A stretch of 64,000 nt of DNA, from the NCBI GenBank assembly GCA_000753455.2, contig LM994670.1:2503078-2567077 (forward strand). The letters run 5' to 3'. Of this stretch, positions 23,938 through 33,632 are shown piece by piece. Position 1 is the stretch's first letter. Each line of letters starts with the position of its first letter. The notes beneath the pieces were generated by a model. That model worked only from the letters and a program-made list of their open reading frames with translations. It was not told the origin of the DNA and did no database searches. This DNA is from Clostridium jeddahitimonense. Lineage in GTDB: Bacteria; Bacillota; Clostridia; Clostridiales; Clostridiaceae. A program made the position numbers and the translations under genes.

Positions 23938-25278
23938 TTATTTAATTAGATAGCTATCTACTGGATTTGTTAAATCTTTGAGTATCCAAAATATCTTCAG
24001 CTCTATTTCATCTAAATTATCATTTTCAATCTTAATATATGATTTAAGCTCATAATTTTCACCATTGTCACTAGTAAGAGAGGTTCCATCTGATGAAATT
24101 ATTAATTCTCCAGCTTCATCAAATACGCCTTCGAAAGTTAATCCTTCGATATCCTTAGCTTTTAAGATTAGAATATTATTTCTATACGAAATAAATTCAA
24201 TATTGTAATTATTCTTTTCAATATATTCTCTTTCTAAATTAACCTTAATATTTCTATCATTTTTATTTGCATAATATACACCATCACAAGTGAATTTTAA
24301 TGTTTTAATCCCATCATCTAATTCCCCTTCAAACTCTAAATACTTATTTCCAAGATCATCACCTGATATAAAAGAAGAGGAACTTACATATTTATTCCCT
24401 TTATTATCTACTAATGTTGGATTTTTAAAACTCATAAAATCATATATTTCACTTTCTAAATTAAACTTCATAACAATTCTAGTTTTAGATGTTTCTATCT
24501 TATCTATTACAATATCTCCAGCTTCTGTTTCTATTATATTATCAGATATTTCAATCTCTTTTAGTACATTTCCGAATATCTCTTTTTCTAATTTTATTGG
24601 AACATTAAAAGTTGTTATATAATCAATATTTTCTCTTTCAAAAAAGCTACTTTCATATTCATTTTCAGATAAAACTTCCCCTACTTTCGCTTCAGAATTT
24701 TTGAATTCTTTCTTTCCTACCTTTAATTCTAAATCAAACTCTTCAATATATTCAGTAAATCCTATTTCTAAATACGCACTTTCAGTTTCTTCCCCATTAT
24801 AACCACTAAAACTAATCATACTAGGTATTTCTTCTCCTGTATTTTTATTAATAAATTTTGCCTCAACTATATAGTTGTCTGAGCCTATTAAATCATAGCT
24901 TATCCATAACCTTTTATAATCTCCAGCTAATCCATTAACTATTAACTTAACTCCATCTTTCTCTTCTATATAACTCATTTCTTTAGTTAATCCTTTATCT
25001 ACTGCATTAGTAAAACCTTTATCAAAAGTTATTAGTTCTACAAGTTTATCAAGCCCAGGTATAAGGCTAGCTGCATAAGCTACTTTTGGAAAGATGTTAA
25101 CTAATAATACAAATGTTAAAAAGGATGCCACTATCCCGCTGGTGCATTTATATATCATTCTTCTTTTTCTTTTTGCTCGCCCTTCTTTTAGTGTCTTATT
25201 AATCATAAAATCTAACTCTTCTGGTATATCTATATTTTCATATTCTAATTTTTCATCTTCAAAATATTTTTTAGCCAT
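23938..25278 (-). CDS. DUF4179-type anti-sigma factor
   Basis: The 446-residue protein has a cytoplasmic N-terminus of about 40 residues (the presumed sigma-binding part). One transmembrane helix lies at residues 45-65, and a large extracellular domain follows, starting SLIPGLDKLVELITFDKGFTNA, typical of DUF4179/RsiV-like clostridial anti-sigma factors. It probably holds the ECF sigma factor inactive until an envelope signal arrives. It starts two bases after the sigma stop codon, so the genes are coupled. The signal sensed is unknown. ATG 25278 follows GGAGG. Confidence 0.85.
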   Translation of the reverse strand: MAKKYFEDEKLEYENIDIPEELDFMINKTLKEGRAKRKRRMIYKCTSGIVASFLTFVLLVNIFPKVAYAASLIPGLDKLVELITFDKGFTNAVDKGLTKEMSYIEEKDGVKLIVNGLAGDYKRLWISYDLIGSDNYIVEAKFINKNTGEEIPSMISFSGYNGEETESAYLEIGFTEYIEEFDLELKVGKKEFKNSEAKVGEVLSENEYESSFFERENIDYITTFNVPIKLEKEIFGNVLKEIEISDNIIETEAGDIVIDKIETSKTRIVMKFNLESEIYDFMSFKNPTLVDNKGNKYVSSSSFISGDDLGNKYLEFEGELDDGIKTLKFTCDGVYYANKNDRNIKVNLEREYIEKNNYNIEFISYRNNILILKAKDIEGLTFEGVFDEAGELIISSDGTSLTSDNGENYELKSYIKIENDNLDEIELKIFWILKDLTNPVDSYLIK

Positions 25279-25280
25279 AA

Positions 25281-25769
25281 CTAAACCTCCTTTATATCTA
25301 CTCTAAGTAAACTTAACGCCTTATGCATTCTATTTTTCACTGTAGAAACTGAAATTTCTAATATATCAGCCACTTCATTTATTGTATATCCATGAAAATA
25401 CTTCAAAATTATAATCGTCTTAAGTCCTGGATCTAATGCATCAATAGCATAACTTAAATTTTCATCTGCAGTTGTGGCTACTTTATCAACTATTATGCTT
25501 TCTTTATCTATAACAGTTTCTTTTGAACTCTTTCTTAGAAAATCCAAAGCAGTATTTATGATAATTCTGTTCATCCATTTATCTAGAGCTCTAATATCTT
25601 TAACTTTCGATAAATTAGAGTATCCTTTTAATATACTTTCTTGAAGTATATCCATTGCATCATGAGAGTTCTTAACATAAGTATAGGCTAACCTATAAAA
25701 CTTCTCCTTATTGCACGTTACACACTCTTCAAATTTTATCTCTAGAGTCTTCCCCCTAAGTTTAAGCAT
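25281..25769 (-). CDS. ECF-type RNA polymerase sigma factor
   Basis: The 162-residue sigma-70-family protein has only region 2 (FYRLAYTYVKNSHDAMDILQ, with the -10-binding helix ALDKWMNRIIINTALDFLRK) and region 4 (DPGLKTIIILKYFHGYTINE, VADILEISVSTVKNRMHKAL). That is the ECF layout. ATG 25769 follows AGGAGG. It forms an operon with its membrane anti-sigma factor. A promoter resembling ECF targets, AAC-type -35 and CGTC -10, lies upstream at 25827-25853, so it probably activates its own transcription. Confidence 0.93.
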   Translation of the reverse strand: MLKLRGKTLEIKFEECVTCNKEKFYRLAYTYVKNSHDAMDILQESILKGYSNLSKVKDIRALDKWMNRIIINTALDFLRKSSKETVIDKESIIVDKVATTADENLSYAIDALDPGLKTIIILKYFHGYTINEVADILEISVSTVKNRMHKALSLLRVDIKEV

Positions 25770-25826
25770 CTATTTTATCCTCCTATTTTGAATTAACCTT
25801 ATAAGCTTATTTACTAATTCACTATC

Positions 25827-25853
25827 TAGACGATTTTAAATATACTTTTGTTT
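25827..25853 (-). promoter_or_regulatory. Candidate ECF-type autoregulatory promoter
   Basis: On the minus strand AAAC (25850-25853) is followed after 17 bp by CGTCTA (25827-25832). This matches the AAC and CGTC cores common to ECF promoters at the right spacing, 58 bp upstream of the sigma gene. Confidence 0.5.
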
Positions 25854-25884
25854 AATTTCCTAGGAAATTTTTTATTTTTATATA

Positions 25885-25928
25885 AAAAATGATTGATTAA
25901 AGCTTTCACTCTTTAATCAATCATTTTT
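25885..25928 (-). terminator. Terminator of the spoVD-spoVE operon
   Basis: AAAAATGATTGATTAAAG and CTTTAATCAATCATTTTT form a perfect 18-bp stem 4 bases beyond the spoVE-type stop codon. Confidence 0.9.
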
Positions 25929-25932
25929 CACT

Positions 25933-27132
25933 CTATCTTATAACTCTCGAATTATCTTCAACGTCTATTCTATTTTTCTTACCTTGCTTAGCTATATTCA
26001 AAAGAACTCCCATAGCTACTAAGTTGATTAATAAGGAAGTACCTCCTGTACTTATAAAGGGAAGCGGAACTCCTGTAACTGGTATCGAACCAGTTACAAC
26101 AGAAATATTTATAATAGCTTGAATTGCTATAACTAAAGTTATACCTACCGCAAGTAATCTACCATAAATATCTTTGGCTTGCATCGCTACCTTTATAGCT
26201 GAAATAATTAAAAATACAAATAAACCTATTACAAATATACATCCTAATAGTCCAAATTCTTCTGCAAGTATTGCAAATATAAAGTCATTATGAGGCTCAG
26301 GCATATATAATGCCTTTTGCATTGAATTACCTAATCCTTGTCCAGTTACTCCACCTGATCCTATAGCCATAAGTGAATGAACTAATTGATAACCAGAATC
26401 TGATTGATCTGCCCACGGATTTAAATAAGTCGTTAATCTTTCTAATCTATACGGCTCAATTATAATTAATACAAGCCCTCCTAAAAAACCAACAGGTATT
26501 AAACCTAATAAAACTCTAATATTTGCTCCAGCTACCATTATCATAAAATATGTAACCATTGCTATAACTACAGTAATACTTAAATTTTTCTCAGCTAATA
26601 CTAATACGGCAAATATTGCTCCAATTGATAGTGGTAAAAAAATTCCATTTTTTATAGTTTTAATTTCTTTGCCCATTTTTACTATAACATGAGCCAATAT
26701 AAATACCACTGCATATTTGGCTATTTCAGAAGGTTGTATTGATAATCCTCCAACCTCAATCCATCTTTTAGCACCATTTATTTCTTTACCTATAGCTAAA
26801 ACTAATACAAGTAATCCTAATGTACCTCCAGCTAAAGGCCACGTAAACTTTCTTAGAAAATGATAGTCTACCCTAGCAAAAAGACTCATAAATCCAAGAC
26901 CTATAATAGCCCACATAGCTTGTTTCTTTATAAAGAAGTATAAATCACCTTGCTCATATAATGCATAATAAGAGCTTGAAGTAAATACTAGTAATAACCC
27001 TATTAAAACAAGTAATATTACAGCTACATATACTCCATTATCTCTATCAATACTTATTTTAGTATTCTTTTTTTTCTTTTTTTTATTCTTATTATATTTA
27101 ATTCTTTTTTTTAACTCTACATTACTCACCAC
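25933..27132 (-). CDS. spoVE: SEDS-family peptidoglycan glycosyltransferase, SpoVE/FtsW type
   Basis: The 399-residue protein has about ten transmembrane segments and a basic cytoplasmic N-terminus (KKRIKYNKNKKKKKKNTK). SEDS signatures include SIQPSEIAKYAVVFILAH, WADQSDSGYQLVHSLMAIGS, GVTGQGLGNSMQKALYMPEPHNDFIF and the conserved GVPLPFISTGGTSLL end. It polymerises glycan strands from lipid II together with a class B PBP. It follows the PBP gene by 8 bp. Without ftsL or mur genes nearby, the pair fits SpoVD-SpoVE of spore cortex synthesis better than the division machinery, but FtsW cannot be excluded. Confidence 0.85.
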   Translation of the reverse strand: MVSNVELKKRIKYNKNKKKKKKNTKISIDRDNGVYVAVILLVLIGLLLVFTSSSYYALYEQGDLYFFIKKQAMWAIIGLGFMSLFARVDYHFLRKFTWPLAGGTLGLLVLVLAIGKEINGAKRWIEVGGLSIQPSEIAKYAVVFILAHVIVKMGKEIKTIKNGIFLPLSIGAIFAVLVLAEKNLSITVVIAMVTYFMIMVAGANIRVLLGLIPVGFLGGLVLIIIEPYRLERLTTYLNPWADQSDSGYQLVHSLMAIGSGGVTGQGLGNSMQKALYMPEPHNDFIFAILAEEFGLLGCIFVIGLFVFLIISAIKVAMQAKDIYGRLLAVGITLVIAIQAIINISVVTGSIPVTGVPLPFISTGGTSLLINLVAMGVLLNIAKQGKKNRIDVEDNSRVIR

Positions 27133-27140
27133 TACACCCC

Positions 27141-29330
27141 TTAATACTCAGATTCTTTTTTAAGAGTTAACTTTACTGAAGAACCCTTATCTACTACAGT
27201 ACCTTTAGGTGTACTTTGATAATACACATAGCCTTCCCCTTCAAAAGTACATGTTAAACCTAAATTTTCTAATAAAGCCTTAGCATTTTCTACTGTTTTT
27301 CCCTTTAAATCTGGAACTACAACTTTTTTCTCTATACTACTACCCCTTGTTGAAACTTCAACTTCTGCCCCTTCTTTAATTGTTGTTCCTGGATAAGGAT
27401 CCATAGATACTATACTATCTCCCTTACCATTTATCTTAACCTTTAATCCATTTTCTTCTAAAACTTTTTCAGCTTCTACTTTATTCATTCCTCTTACATC
27501 TGGAACTATTATATCTCTAGCTAAGCTATATTCATTATTAGCAAGAGGAGATTCTATATAATCAAAAATCATTTTGAATAGTTCTTTTACTAATGGAGCT
27601 GCAACCTGACCACCATAGTATTTTCCTGTGCTAGGTTCATCCACAGATATAAATACAGTAATTTCAGGATTTTCAACTGGCGCTAAAGCTACCATTGAAG
27701 CAATATATTTAGTGGTTGAATATCCACCTATTTCTGGGTCATACTTTTCTGCCGTTCCACTTTTAGCCCCAATATCATATCCTTGTACAAACGAACCCGG
27801 TTCCCCATCTTGAGTTGCTGTTCTCTCAAGATATCCTCTAAGTATAGCTGTTTTATCTTTTGATAAAAGCCCCTTCTTTATTGTAGGCTCAATAATTTCA
27901 TCTACTATTGTATTTCCATTTTTATCAGTATGTGATATTTCTTTTACCATATGCGGTTGAATTAAGTCGCCACCATTAGCTATAGCATTAAATGCAGTCA
28001 TAAGTTGCATAGTAGTTACAGAGTTTGTTTGTCCAAAAGCTATTGTCCCTAAATCTATTTCAGATATCTCATCTGTACTTTTCACTATACCAACTGCTTC
28101 TCCAGGTAGATCTATTCCAGTCTCCTTACCAAAACCTAATTTCTTTATATATTCATTCAATTTAACTTTCCCTAGTTTTTCTCCTAACGCCATAAATCCT
28201 GGGTTACAAGAATTCTTTAATATTTCAGGCAGAGTTTGTACACCATGTCCATTTAAATTCCAACAATGTACAACTGTTCCCCCAAAATTTACACTCCCAG
28301 TACAATTGAAAGTATCATTTTCTGAAACTACGCCTTCTTCCATTGCAGCTATCATAGTTATAACCTTAAATGTAGATCCTGGTTCATAAGCATTACTTAC
28401 AATATTATTTCTCCACATTGATTGTATTTTCTCATTATCATCCGCTCCCTCAAAAGACTCATAGCCCTCCAAAGGCTCATTAGGATCATAATCTGGCTTA
28501 CTAGCCATCGCTAAAATTTCTCCTGTATTAGGATTCATAACAAGAACAGAAGCTCCTTTAGCTTTATTCTCGTCCAATCCTTTTTGAGCTATTTTCTCAG
28601 CAAAATACTGAATATTTTCATCTATAGTAAGTACTACATCTTTACCATCAATAGCAGGTGTAAATTTGTAAGGTACAAAAGGCATCGTATTTTGATTACT
28701 ATCTACCCCTTCAATTTTCAACCCTGGAACACCTGCAAGATAATGGTTATATTCTAACTCAATTCCTGTTAACCCTTGTCCATCAGTATTTACACTTCCT
28801 AAAGCTTGTGCAAGATAATGTCCATTAGGATAATATCTTTTTACATCATTACTAACTGTAACTCCATATATATTAAGAGCTTTGACTTCATCCGCTTTAC
28901 TTTGCTCAATACCTCTTATTAAGTTAGGATAAGGTTCTCCACTTTCAATTATTGATAAAACTTCTTCTTGAGTCATATCTAATGTACTAGCCAGCTTTTG
29001 AGCTATTTCTTTAACATCTATTTCTTCTTCTTCAGCTTCAGTTAAAAGAGCATTTATATCAAAGTCAACTCTATAAACTGTTGCAGATGCAGCTATATAC
29101 TTACCATTTCTATCCAGTATGTTTCCCCTCTTTGCCGTAACTTGTATTTCTTGATTCCATTGAGTATCTGCTTTGTCCTTATACTCATTTCCCTTAACAA
29201 ATACTATGTAGCCTAACCTCATAACTAAAAGTAAGAAAATTAAACATATTAAAGTTCCAATACCCGCTAGTCTATTCATTGCATTGCTTTTCACAACTCT
29301 TTTTTTCTTTCTTTCCTTAACTGTCTTCAT
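27141..29330 (-). CDS. spoVD: Class B penicillin-binding protein with PASTA domains, SpoVD type
   Basis: The 729-residue transpeptidase has a single N-terminal membrane helix (about 20-42), a PBP dimerisation domain (KRGNILDRNGKYIAAS) and a transpeptidase domain. The active-site motifs are all intact: S-x-x-K (GSTFKVI), S-x-N (NSCNPGF) and K-S-G (AKSGTAEKYD). Two PASTA modules end the protein (IIVPDVRGMNKVEAEKVL and VVVPDLKGKTVENAKALL). It cross-links peptidoglycan with the SEDS partner encoded 8 bp downstream. The assignment to cortex synthesis rests on the pairing and on isolation from the dcw cluster; PbpB is the alternative. Confidence 0.87.
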   Translation of the reverse strand: MKTVKERKKKRVVKSNAMNRLAGIGTLICLIFLLLVMRLGYIVFVKGNEYKDKADTQWNQEIQVTAKRGNILDRNGKYIAASATVYRVDFDINALLTEAEEEEIDVKEIAQKLASTLDMTQEEVLSIIESGEPYPNLIRGIEQSKADEVKALNIYGVTVSNDVKRYYPNGHYLAQALGSVNTDGQGLTGIELEYNHYLAGVPGLKIEGVDSNQNTMPFVPYKFTPAIDGKDVVLTIDENIQYFAEKIAQKGLDENKAKGASVLVMNPNTGEILAMASKPDYDPNEPLEGYESFEGADDNEKIQSMWRNNIVSNAYEPGSTFKVITMIAAMEEGVVSENDTFNCTGSVNFGGTVVHCWNLNGHGVQTLPEILKNSCNPGFMALGEKLGKVKLNEYIKKLGFGKETGIDLPGEAVGIVKSTDEISEIDLGTIAFGQTNSVTTMQLMTAFNAIANGGDLIQPHMVKEISHTDKNGNTIVDEIIEPTIKKGLLSKDKTAILRGYLERTATQDGEPGSFVQGYDIGAKSGTAEKYDPEIGGYSTTKYIASMVALAPVENPEITVFISVDEPSTGKYYGGQVAAPLVKELFKMIFDYIESPLANNEYSLARDIIVPDVRGMNKVEAEKVLEENGLKVKINGKGDSIVSMDPYPGTTIKEGAEVEVSTRGSSIEKKVVVPDLKGKTVENAKALLENLGLTCTFEGEGYVYYQSTPKGTVVDKGSSVKLTLKKESEY

Positions 29331-29450
29331 CTTCTAACTCTCCATTCAATATCTTCCATAAGCATAATTAAACTGCCAACTATCACTTTATTTAACTATC
29401 TTATATTATATTGCTTTTTAGTAAAAATATAAATACCTAAACATAAAAGA

Positions 29451-29474
29451 AGAGATACTTTTTACAGTATCTCT
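29451..29474 (-). terminator. Terminator overlapping the HAD gene stop codon
   Basis: AGAGATACT and AGTATCTCT pair perfectly around a 6-nt loop; the stop codon lies inside the hairpin. TTCTTTTATG follows on the minus strand. Confidence 0.7.
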
Positions 29475-30106
29475 AGTATTTGTTCTGGCTTGTTCACTAT
29501 ATAATTTGCTCCCGCACTTTCAAGTTCACCTTTTCCTCTAAATCCCCACTCAACTCCAACAGATTTAACCCCTGCATTTTTAGCAGTATTTATATCAATT
29601 TCAGAGTCACCAACATAAAGACACTCATCTTTATTTACCTTAAACTCATCTATCACTTCAAGTACTGCCCAAGGGTCTGGCTTTTCTTTAGTATTTTTTT
29701 TATGTCCATATACAACTTCAAATCTATCACCGAAGTAATTTTTAACTACTTCGGTTGTAAATTCATGTGGTTTATTAGATACTACTGCAATATTAATACT
29801 TTTACTTATTAAACAATCTAGCATTTCCATAATTCCATCATATGGTTTTGTCATATCTATCATATGCTTTTCATAGTAACTATCAAATAACTCTAATGCC
29901 TTTTCTATATTTTCAACACTTCGATTATCTTCTGGTAGCATTCTTTCTACAAGTTTGTATCTTCCATTTCCAACAAACGTCTTATATTTTTCTACCTCAT
30001 GTGTTTTATACCCTAAAGTAGTTAAAGCATAATTACAAGCATTTGCCAAATCTTCTATTGTATTTAATAATGTTCCATCTAAATCAAATATAATACTATT
30101 AATCAT
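29462..30106 (-). CDS. HAD-superfamily phosphatase, Gph/PpaX-like
   Basis: The 214-residue hydrolase has all four HAD motifs: nucleophile FDLDGTLLNT (D8 and D10), motif II VVSNKP, the motif III lysine in KKNTKEKPDP, and motif IV YVGDSEIDINTAKNAG. The helical C1 cap (about 15-80) is the form found in phosphoglycolate phosphatases and the pyrophosphatase PpaX. Substrate cannot be decided from sequence; small phosphate esters are likely. Probably monocistronic, with a terminator folded over its stop codon. Confidence 0.88.
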   Translation of the reverse strand: MINSIIFDLDGTLLNTIEDLANACNYALTTLGYKTHEVEKYKTFVGNGRYKLVERMLPEDNRSVENIEKALELFDSYYEKHMIDMTKPYDGIMEMLDCLISKSINIAVVSNKPHEFTTEVVKNYFGDRFEVVYGHKKNTKEKPDPWAVLEVIDEFKVNKDECLYVGDSEIDINTAKNAGVKSVGVEWGFRGKGELESAGANYIVNKPEQILEIL

Positions 30107-30168
30107 TATAATACCATCCTTAAAATATAATCTTATATCATTTTAAAATTATTATATCACAAAGACAC

Positions 30169-31674
30169 CTAATCATTTTTATCAAATTTTATAATAAAGA
30201 CAACTGAGTTATCTTTATTATATATTTTATAGCTTATATTTTTATGTTGATCTAATATAGTTTTAACAATATATAACCCTAGCCCTGTACCTCCTGTTTT
30301 TCTATTTCTAGATTTATCAACTCTATAGAATGCCTCAAAAATATTTTCAATTTCACTTTCTGGTATGTTAACTCCAGTATTTTCTACTATTAATTCTTCA
30401 TTAGTTAATTTTATATTTACTTTCTCCTCTTTAGGTGAGTGTATAATACTATTTTTTATTATATTTGTTATTGCTCTTGTCAATAAATTATTATCTCCTT
30501 GAATATGCACATTCGCTTCAATATATTTTTCTACAGCTATATTTTTATCTTCACAAAAATAATATAAATCACTTAATATATCTTCAATTAACATAGAAAG
30601 ATTTATATCAGTAAACACGCATTTTAGTTTTTGATCTTCTCTCTTGCTCATATCTAGTAGTTCTTGTACAAGTTCTCTCATCTTTTGTACTACATCATAA
30701 GACTCTTTAAGATATTTATCCCTATCTTTATATCTTCCAATTTTGTAAATCATCCCCTCTATTTGTCCGCTAATAATAGTAATAGGTGATTTAAGTTCAT
30801 GAGATATAGTTGCAATAAATTCTCTTCTTTGCTTTTCTATCTTTCTCTCAAGTTCTATTTCTTCAGTTAACTTCGAATTAACTATCTCAAGCTCCCTAAA
30901 TGAATTCTTTAGATTTTCATTCATTAAATTTAAACTCTTTGAAAGTTGACCTATTTCATCATCACCTTTAATCTCTATTACATTGTCAAAGTTAAGCTCT
31001 GCCATTTTCTTAGCTACATAGTTTATTTTGATCAAAGGTTTACTAATTTGTATAGAGTAAAATGTTGAAATGGTAATCGCAATAAGTACTATAGCAATTA
31101 TTGCAAAAGGAAAGAATAGCGCCACTATTGTAGCTGCTTCATCAATTGGACTTACTGCAACATGAACTATTAGAGAATACCTTCCTTTAAGGCCTTTTAT
31201 ACTTATATCATCTTCAATATTCAAGCTTCCTCTTTTATTTATTGGCTTATACACAGCTTCATTTACTTCTTCTAAGTTTAATCTTATACGTTTTAAAAGA
31301 TGAGGCGGTATTTCTTCCTCTTTTAGAAATGGTATCTTTCCAGGATCATTTAACCATTCCCTAAAAGAACTGTAAACAACAGATACTATCTTGTTATCTT
31401 TATCTTTTTTTACTACAATTAAATCTAAATTATTTTCATAAGAAAATTTATCTAAAGTCTCTGATAAATCTAATCCATCAGTTTCTTCTAATGTAGTTTT
31501 TAAATCATCTATACTACGATATATCTTATTTAATTTATAGCTCTCATATACTTTAGGCATAAATAGATATATTCCACCGTATAACAATGTAAAAGAAATA
31601 ATTATAATAAGAACACTCCATATAAAATTCTTCTTCTTTATGCTTAGGTTATTCCACTTGTTTTTCAAGAACAT
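30169..31674 (-). CDS. Sensor histidine kinase
   Basis: The 501-residue kinase has a transmembrane helix at about 17-37 and an extracytoplasmic sensor of about 150 residues. A second helix at about 185-208 is followed by a HAMP linker (KPLIKINYVAKKMAELNFDN). The HisKA dimerisation domain carries the phospho-accepting His in FIATISHELKSPITIISG, and the HATPase domain has the N (NIIKNSIIHS), G1 (VENTGVNIPE), F (EAFYRVDKSRNRKTGGTGLG) and G2 motifs. It overlaps the response-regulator gene by 26 bp. The stimulus is unknown; envelope stress is a common input for this architecture. Confidence 0.92.
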   Translation of the reverse strand: MFLKNKWNNLSIKKKNFIWSVLIIIISFTLLYGGIYLFMPKVYESYKLNKIYRSIDDLKTTLEETDGLDLSETLDKFSYENNLDLIVVKKDKDNKIVSVVYSSFREWLNDPGKIPFLKEEEIPPHLLKRIRLNLEEVNEAVYKPINKRGSLNIEDDISIKGLKGRYSLIVHVAVSPIDEAATIVALFFPFAIIAIVLIAITISTFYSIQISKPLIKINYVAKKMAELNFDNVIEIKGDDEIGQLSKSLNLMNENLKNSFRELEIVNSKLTEEIELERKIEKQRREFIATISHELKSPITIISGQIEGMIYKIGRYKDRDKYLKESYDVVQKMRELVQELLDMSKREDQKLKCVFTDINLSMLIEDILSDLYYFCEDKNIAVEKYIEANVHIQGDNNLLTRAITNIIKNSIIHSPKEEKVNIKLTNEELIVENTGVNIPESEIENIFEAFYRVDKSRNRKTGGTGLGLYIVKTILDQHKNISYKIYNKDNSVVFIIKFDKND

Positions 31675-32326
31675 ATCCTACACCCTTTATAGTTTTTATA
31701 TAATCTTTTTGTATTTTCTTTCTTATGTTCTTCATATGAGCATCTATAACTCTTGTATCTCCAAAATAATCATATCCCCATATTTTTTCTATTAGCATTT
31801 CTCTTGAAACTACAATAGGGTAGCTGTTGATCATTAATGCTAATATATTAAACTCTTTTAAAGTAAGTTCGATTTCCTCTTCATTAACATAAGCTTTAAA
31901 AGTTTGCAATTCCAATCTTAACTTTTCAAACTCTAAAATATCGCTTTCTTCCTTTTCTTTTTTATGTCTTCTTAATACTGCTTCTACCCTTTTTATTAGT
32001 ACATTAAATGAAAAAGGTTTAGATATATAATCATCAGCTTTGAGTTCAAAGCCTCTTACTTCACTTTCCTCATCTCCCAAAGCAGTTAAAAAAATTATAG
32101 AAACATTTTCATCTAATCTTTTTATCATCTTACAAAGCCCATAACCATCAAGCTTTGGCATCATTACATCTAATATAACTAAATCGTAATTTCCACTCTT
32201 AAACTTTTCATATCCCTCAATTCCATCTGATGCTGTATCTACAATATAGTCTTGTGATGATAAAAACTCCACTATTAATTCTTGTATTTGACTATCATCT
32301 TCTACTACTAAAATTCTGCTATTCAT
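31649..32326 (-). CDS. OmpR-family response regulator
   Basis: The 225-residue regulator has a receiver domain with the acidic pocket (VVEDD), phospho-acceptor D53 (LVILDVMMPKLDG), the Thr of FLTAL and the Lys of SKPF. A winged-helix output domain follows (LTLKEFNILALMINSYPIVV, WGYDYFGDTRVIDAHMKNIR). ATG 32326 follows GGAGGAAAG; an in-frame TTG five codons earlier lies within that ribosome site and is rejected. It is the first gene of the two-component operon, and the kinase gene overlaps its 3' end. Targets cannot be read from the window. Confidence 0.94.
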   Translation of the reverse strand: MNSRILVVEDDSQIQELIVEFLSSQDYIVDTASDGIEGYEKFKSGNYDLVILDVMMPKLDGYGLCKMIKRLDENVSIIFLTALGDEESEVRGFELKADDYISKPFSFNVLIKRVEAVLRRHKKEKEESDILEFEKLRLELQTFKAYVNEEEIELTLKEFNILALMINSYPIVVSREMLIEKIWGYDYFGDTRVIDAHMKNIRKKIQKDYIKTIKGVGYVLEKQVE

Positions 32327-32562
32327 AACTTTCCTCCACAAAACTTTTTACATAGTTAATATTCTATCATATGATACTTATGTAAAAATAAATTCATCAA
32401 AATTTCATACTAAGTAATAATACTAGTCTACCATCCTAATCTGAATTTTTCCTGAAATTAATTAATACAAATTTTCATTTTTATTCATAAATTCTTATAG
32501 CATAGTTCATTCTTTATCTACATTAATAAATTAAAATACATATTACACACAACTTAGGAAGG

Positions 32563-33561
32563 ATGACTAGCTTGAATAAGAAATATAGAATAAAAACTAT
32601 TCCCTTATTAATATTATTGACAATACTTTTATTATCATCATTTTATATTTATAAAACTTTCATCTCAAAAGAAAATATACCTGATGAAAGTATTTTACTT
32701 AATGATAATATATACACTAAAATTATTACTAATACTCGATCTAACTATGATAGTAGTCCAACATTATCCCTAACAACTTCAGATTATGCCTCTTTATCTT
32801 ATACAGAAAGATTAGACATGCTTTATGATAATAATTATTCTCTAGAAGATAGAATAAAAATATATTTAGCCGATGATTTAGATAATATTGGATTAATTTA
32901 TTATAATTTTGAAAATAATAATACTATTAACATAAATGAAGATAAAAAGTTTATAGCTGCAAGTACATATAAGGTAGGTCTAAATCTCTATGCTTATTAT
33001 TTAAATTCAATTGGTAAATTGGATTTAGATCAATATATAGAATATTTACCTGAAGATTACGAAGAAGGAACTGGTATTTTACAAGATCAATATTATATTG
33101 GATCTTATAAAATTCAAGACTTACTAGATTTATCAATTATATATTCTGACAACATTGCGACAAATATGGTCGGCCGTTATCTTGGTGGTCATGAAGAGGT
33201 ACGTAAAAATTTATATAATTTACTTAAAATAGATTTTCCATCAGAAGAAAATATTATTACTCCTGAAATAGAATTTAAAATATTAAAGTATATTTATGAA
33301 TTTAGTTATTATCCAAATTTCAGCCATATGCTATCAGTATTAACTCATTCGGAATATAACGATAGACTAACTAAATACATAGATTCAGATATAGTAGCTC
33401 ATAAAATTGGTACTTATGATACTTATATACATGATGTTGGCATTGTTTTTAATAATAGCCCTTACATAATCATTTTGTATACTCATGATATTGAAGATGC
33501 TGAAGAAAAAATTGCTAACATATCAAATGCAATCTATCAATATAATAATTTAGCTTATTAA
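32563..33561 (+). CDS. Beta-lactamase-fold serine hydrolase, membrane-anchored
   Basis: About 330 residues. An N-terminal hydrophobic helix (about 13-31) serves as signal or anchor, and an extracellular class A beta-lactamase/PBP fold follows. The motifs are S134-T-Y-K137 (AASTYKVGL), S195-D-N (YSDNIATN) and K281-I-G (HKIGTYDT). The K-T-G triad is therefore K-I-G, and I see no clear ExxxN omega-loop motif, so a true antibiotic-hydrolysing enzyme is unlikely; a peptidoglycan DD-peptidase or esterase is more likely. ATG 32563 abuts its GGAAGG site; an in-frame TTG at 32572 has better spacing and may be the real start. Confidence 0.75.
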   Translation: MTSLNKKYRIKTIPLLILLTILLLSSFYIYKTFISKENIPDESILLNDNIYTKIITNTRSNYDSSPTLSLTTSDYASLSYTERLDMLYDNNYSLEDRIKIYLADDLDNIGLIYYNFENNNTININEDKKFIAASTYKVGLNLYAYYLNSIGKLDLDQYIEYLPEDYEEGTGILQDQYYIGSYKIQDLLDLSIIYSDNIATNMVGRYLGGHEEVRKNLYNLLKIDFPSEENIITPEIEFKILKYIYEFSYYPNFSHMLSVLTHSEYNDRLTKYIDSDIVAHKIGTYDTYIHDVGIVFNNSPYIIILYTHDIEDAEEKIANISNAIYQYNNLAY

Positions 33562-33632
33562 TGTTTTAAAAGAAATTATAATGTATTATAATTTAATTAT
33601 GGTATATTATGTAATAAAAGGAGCGATCATTT

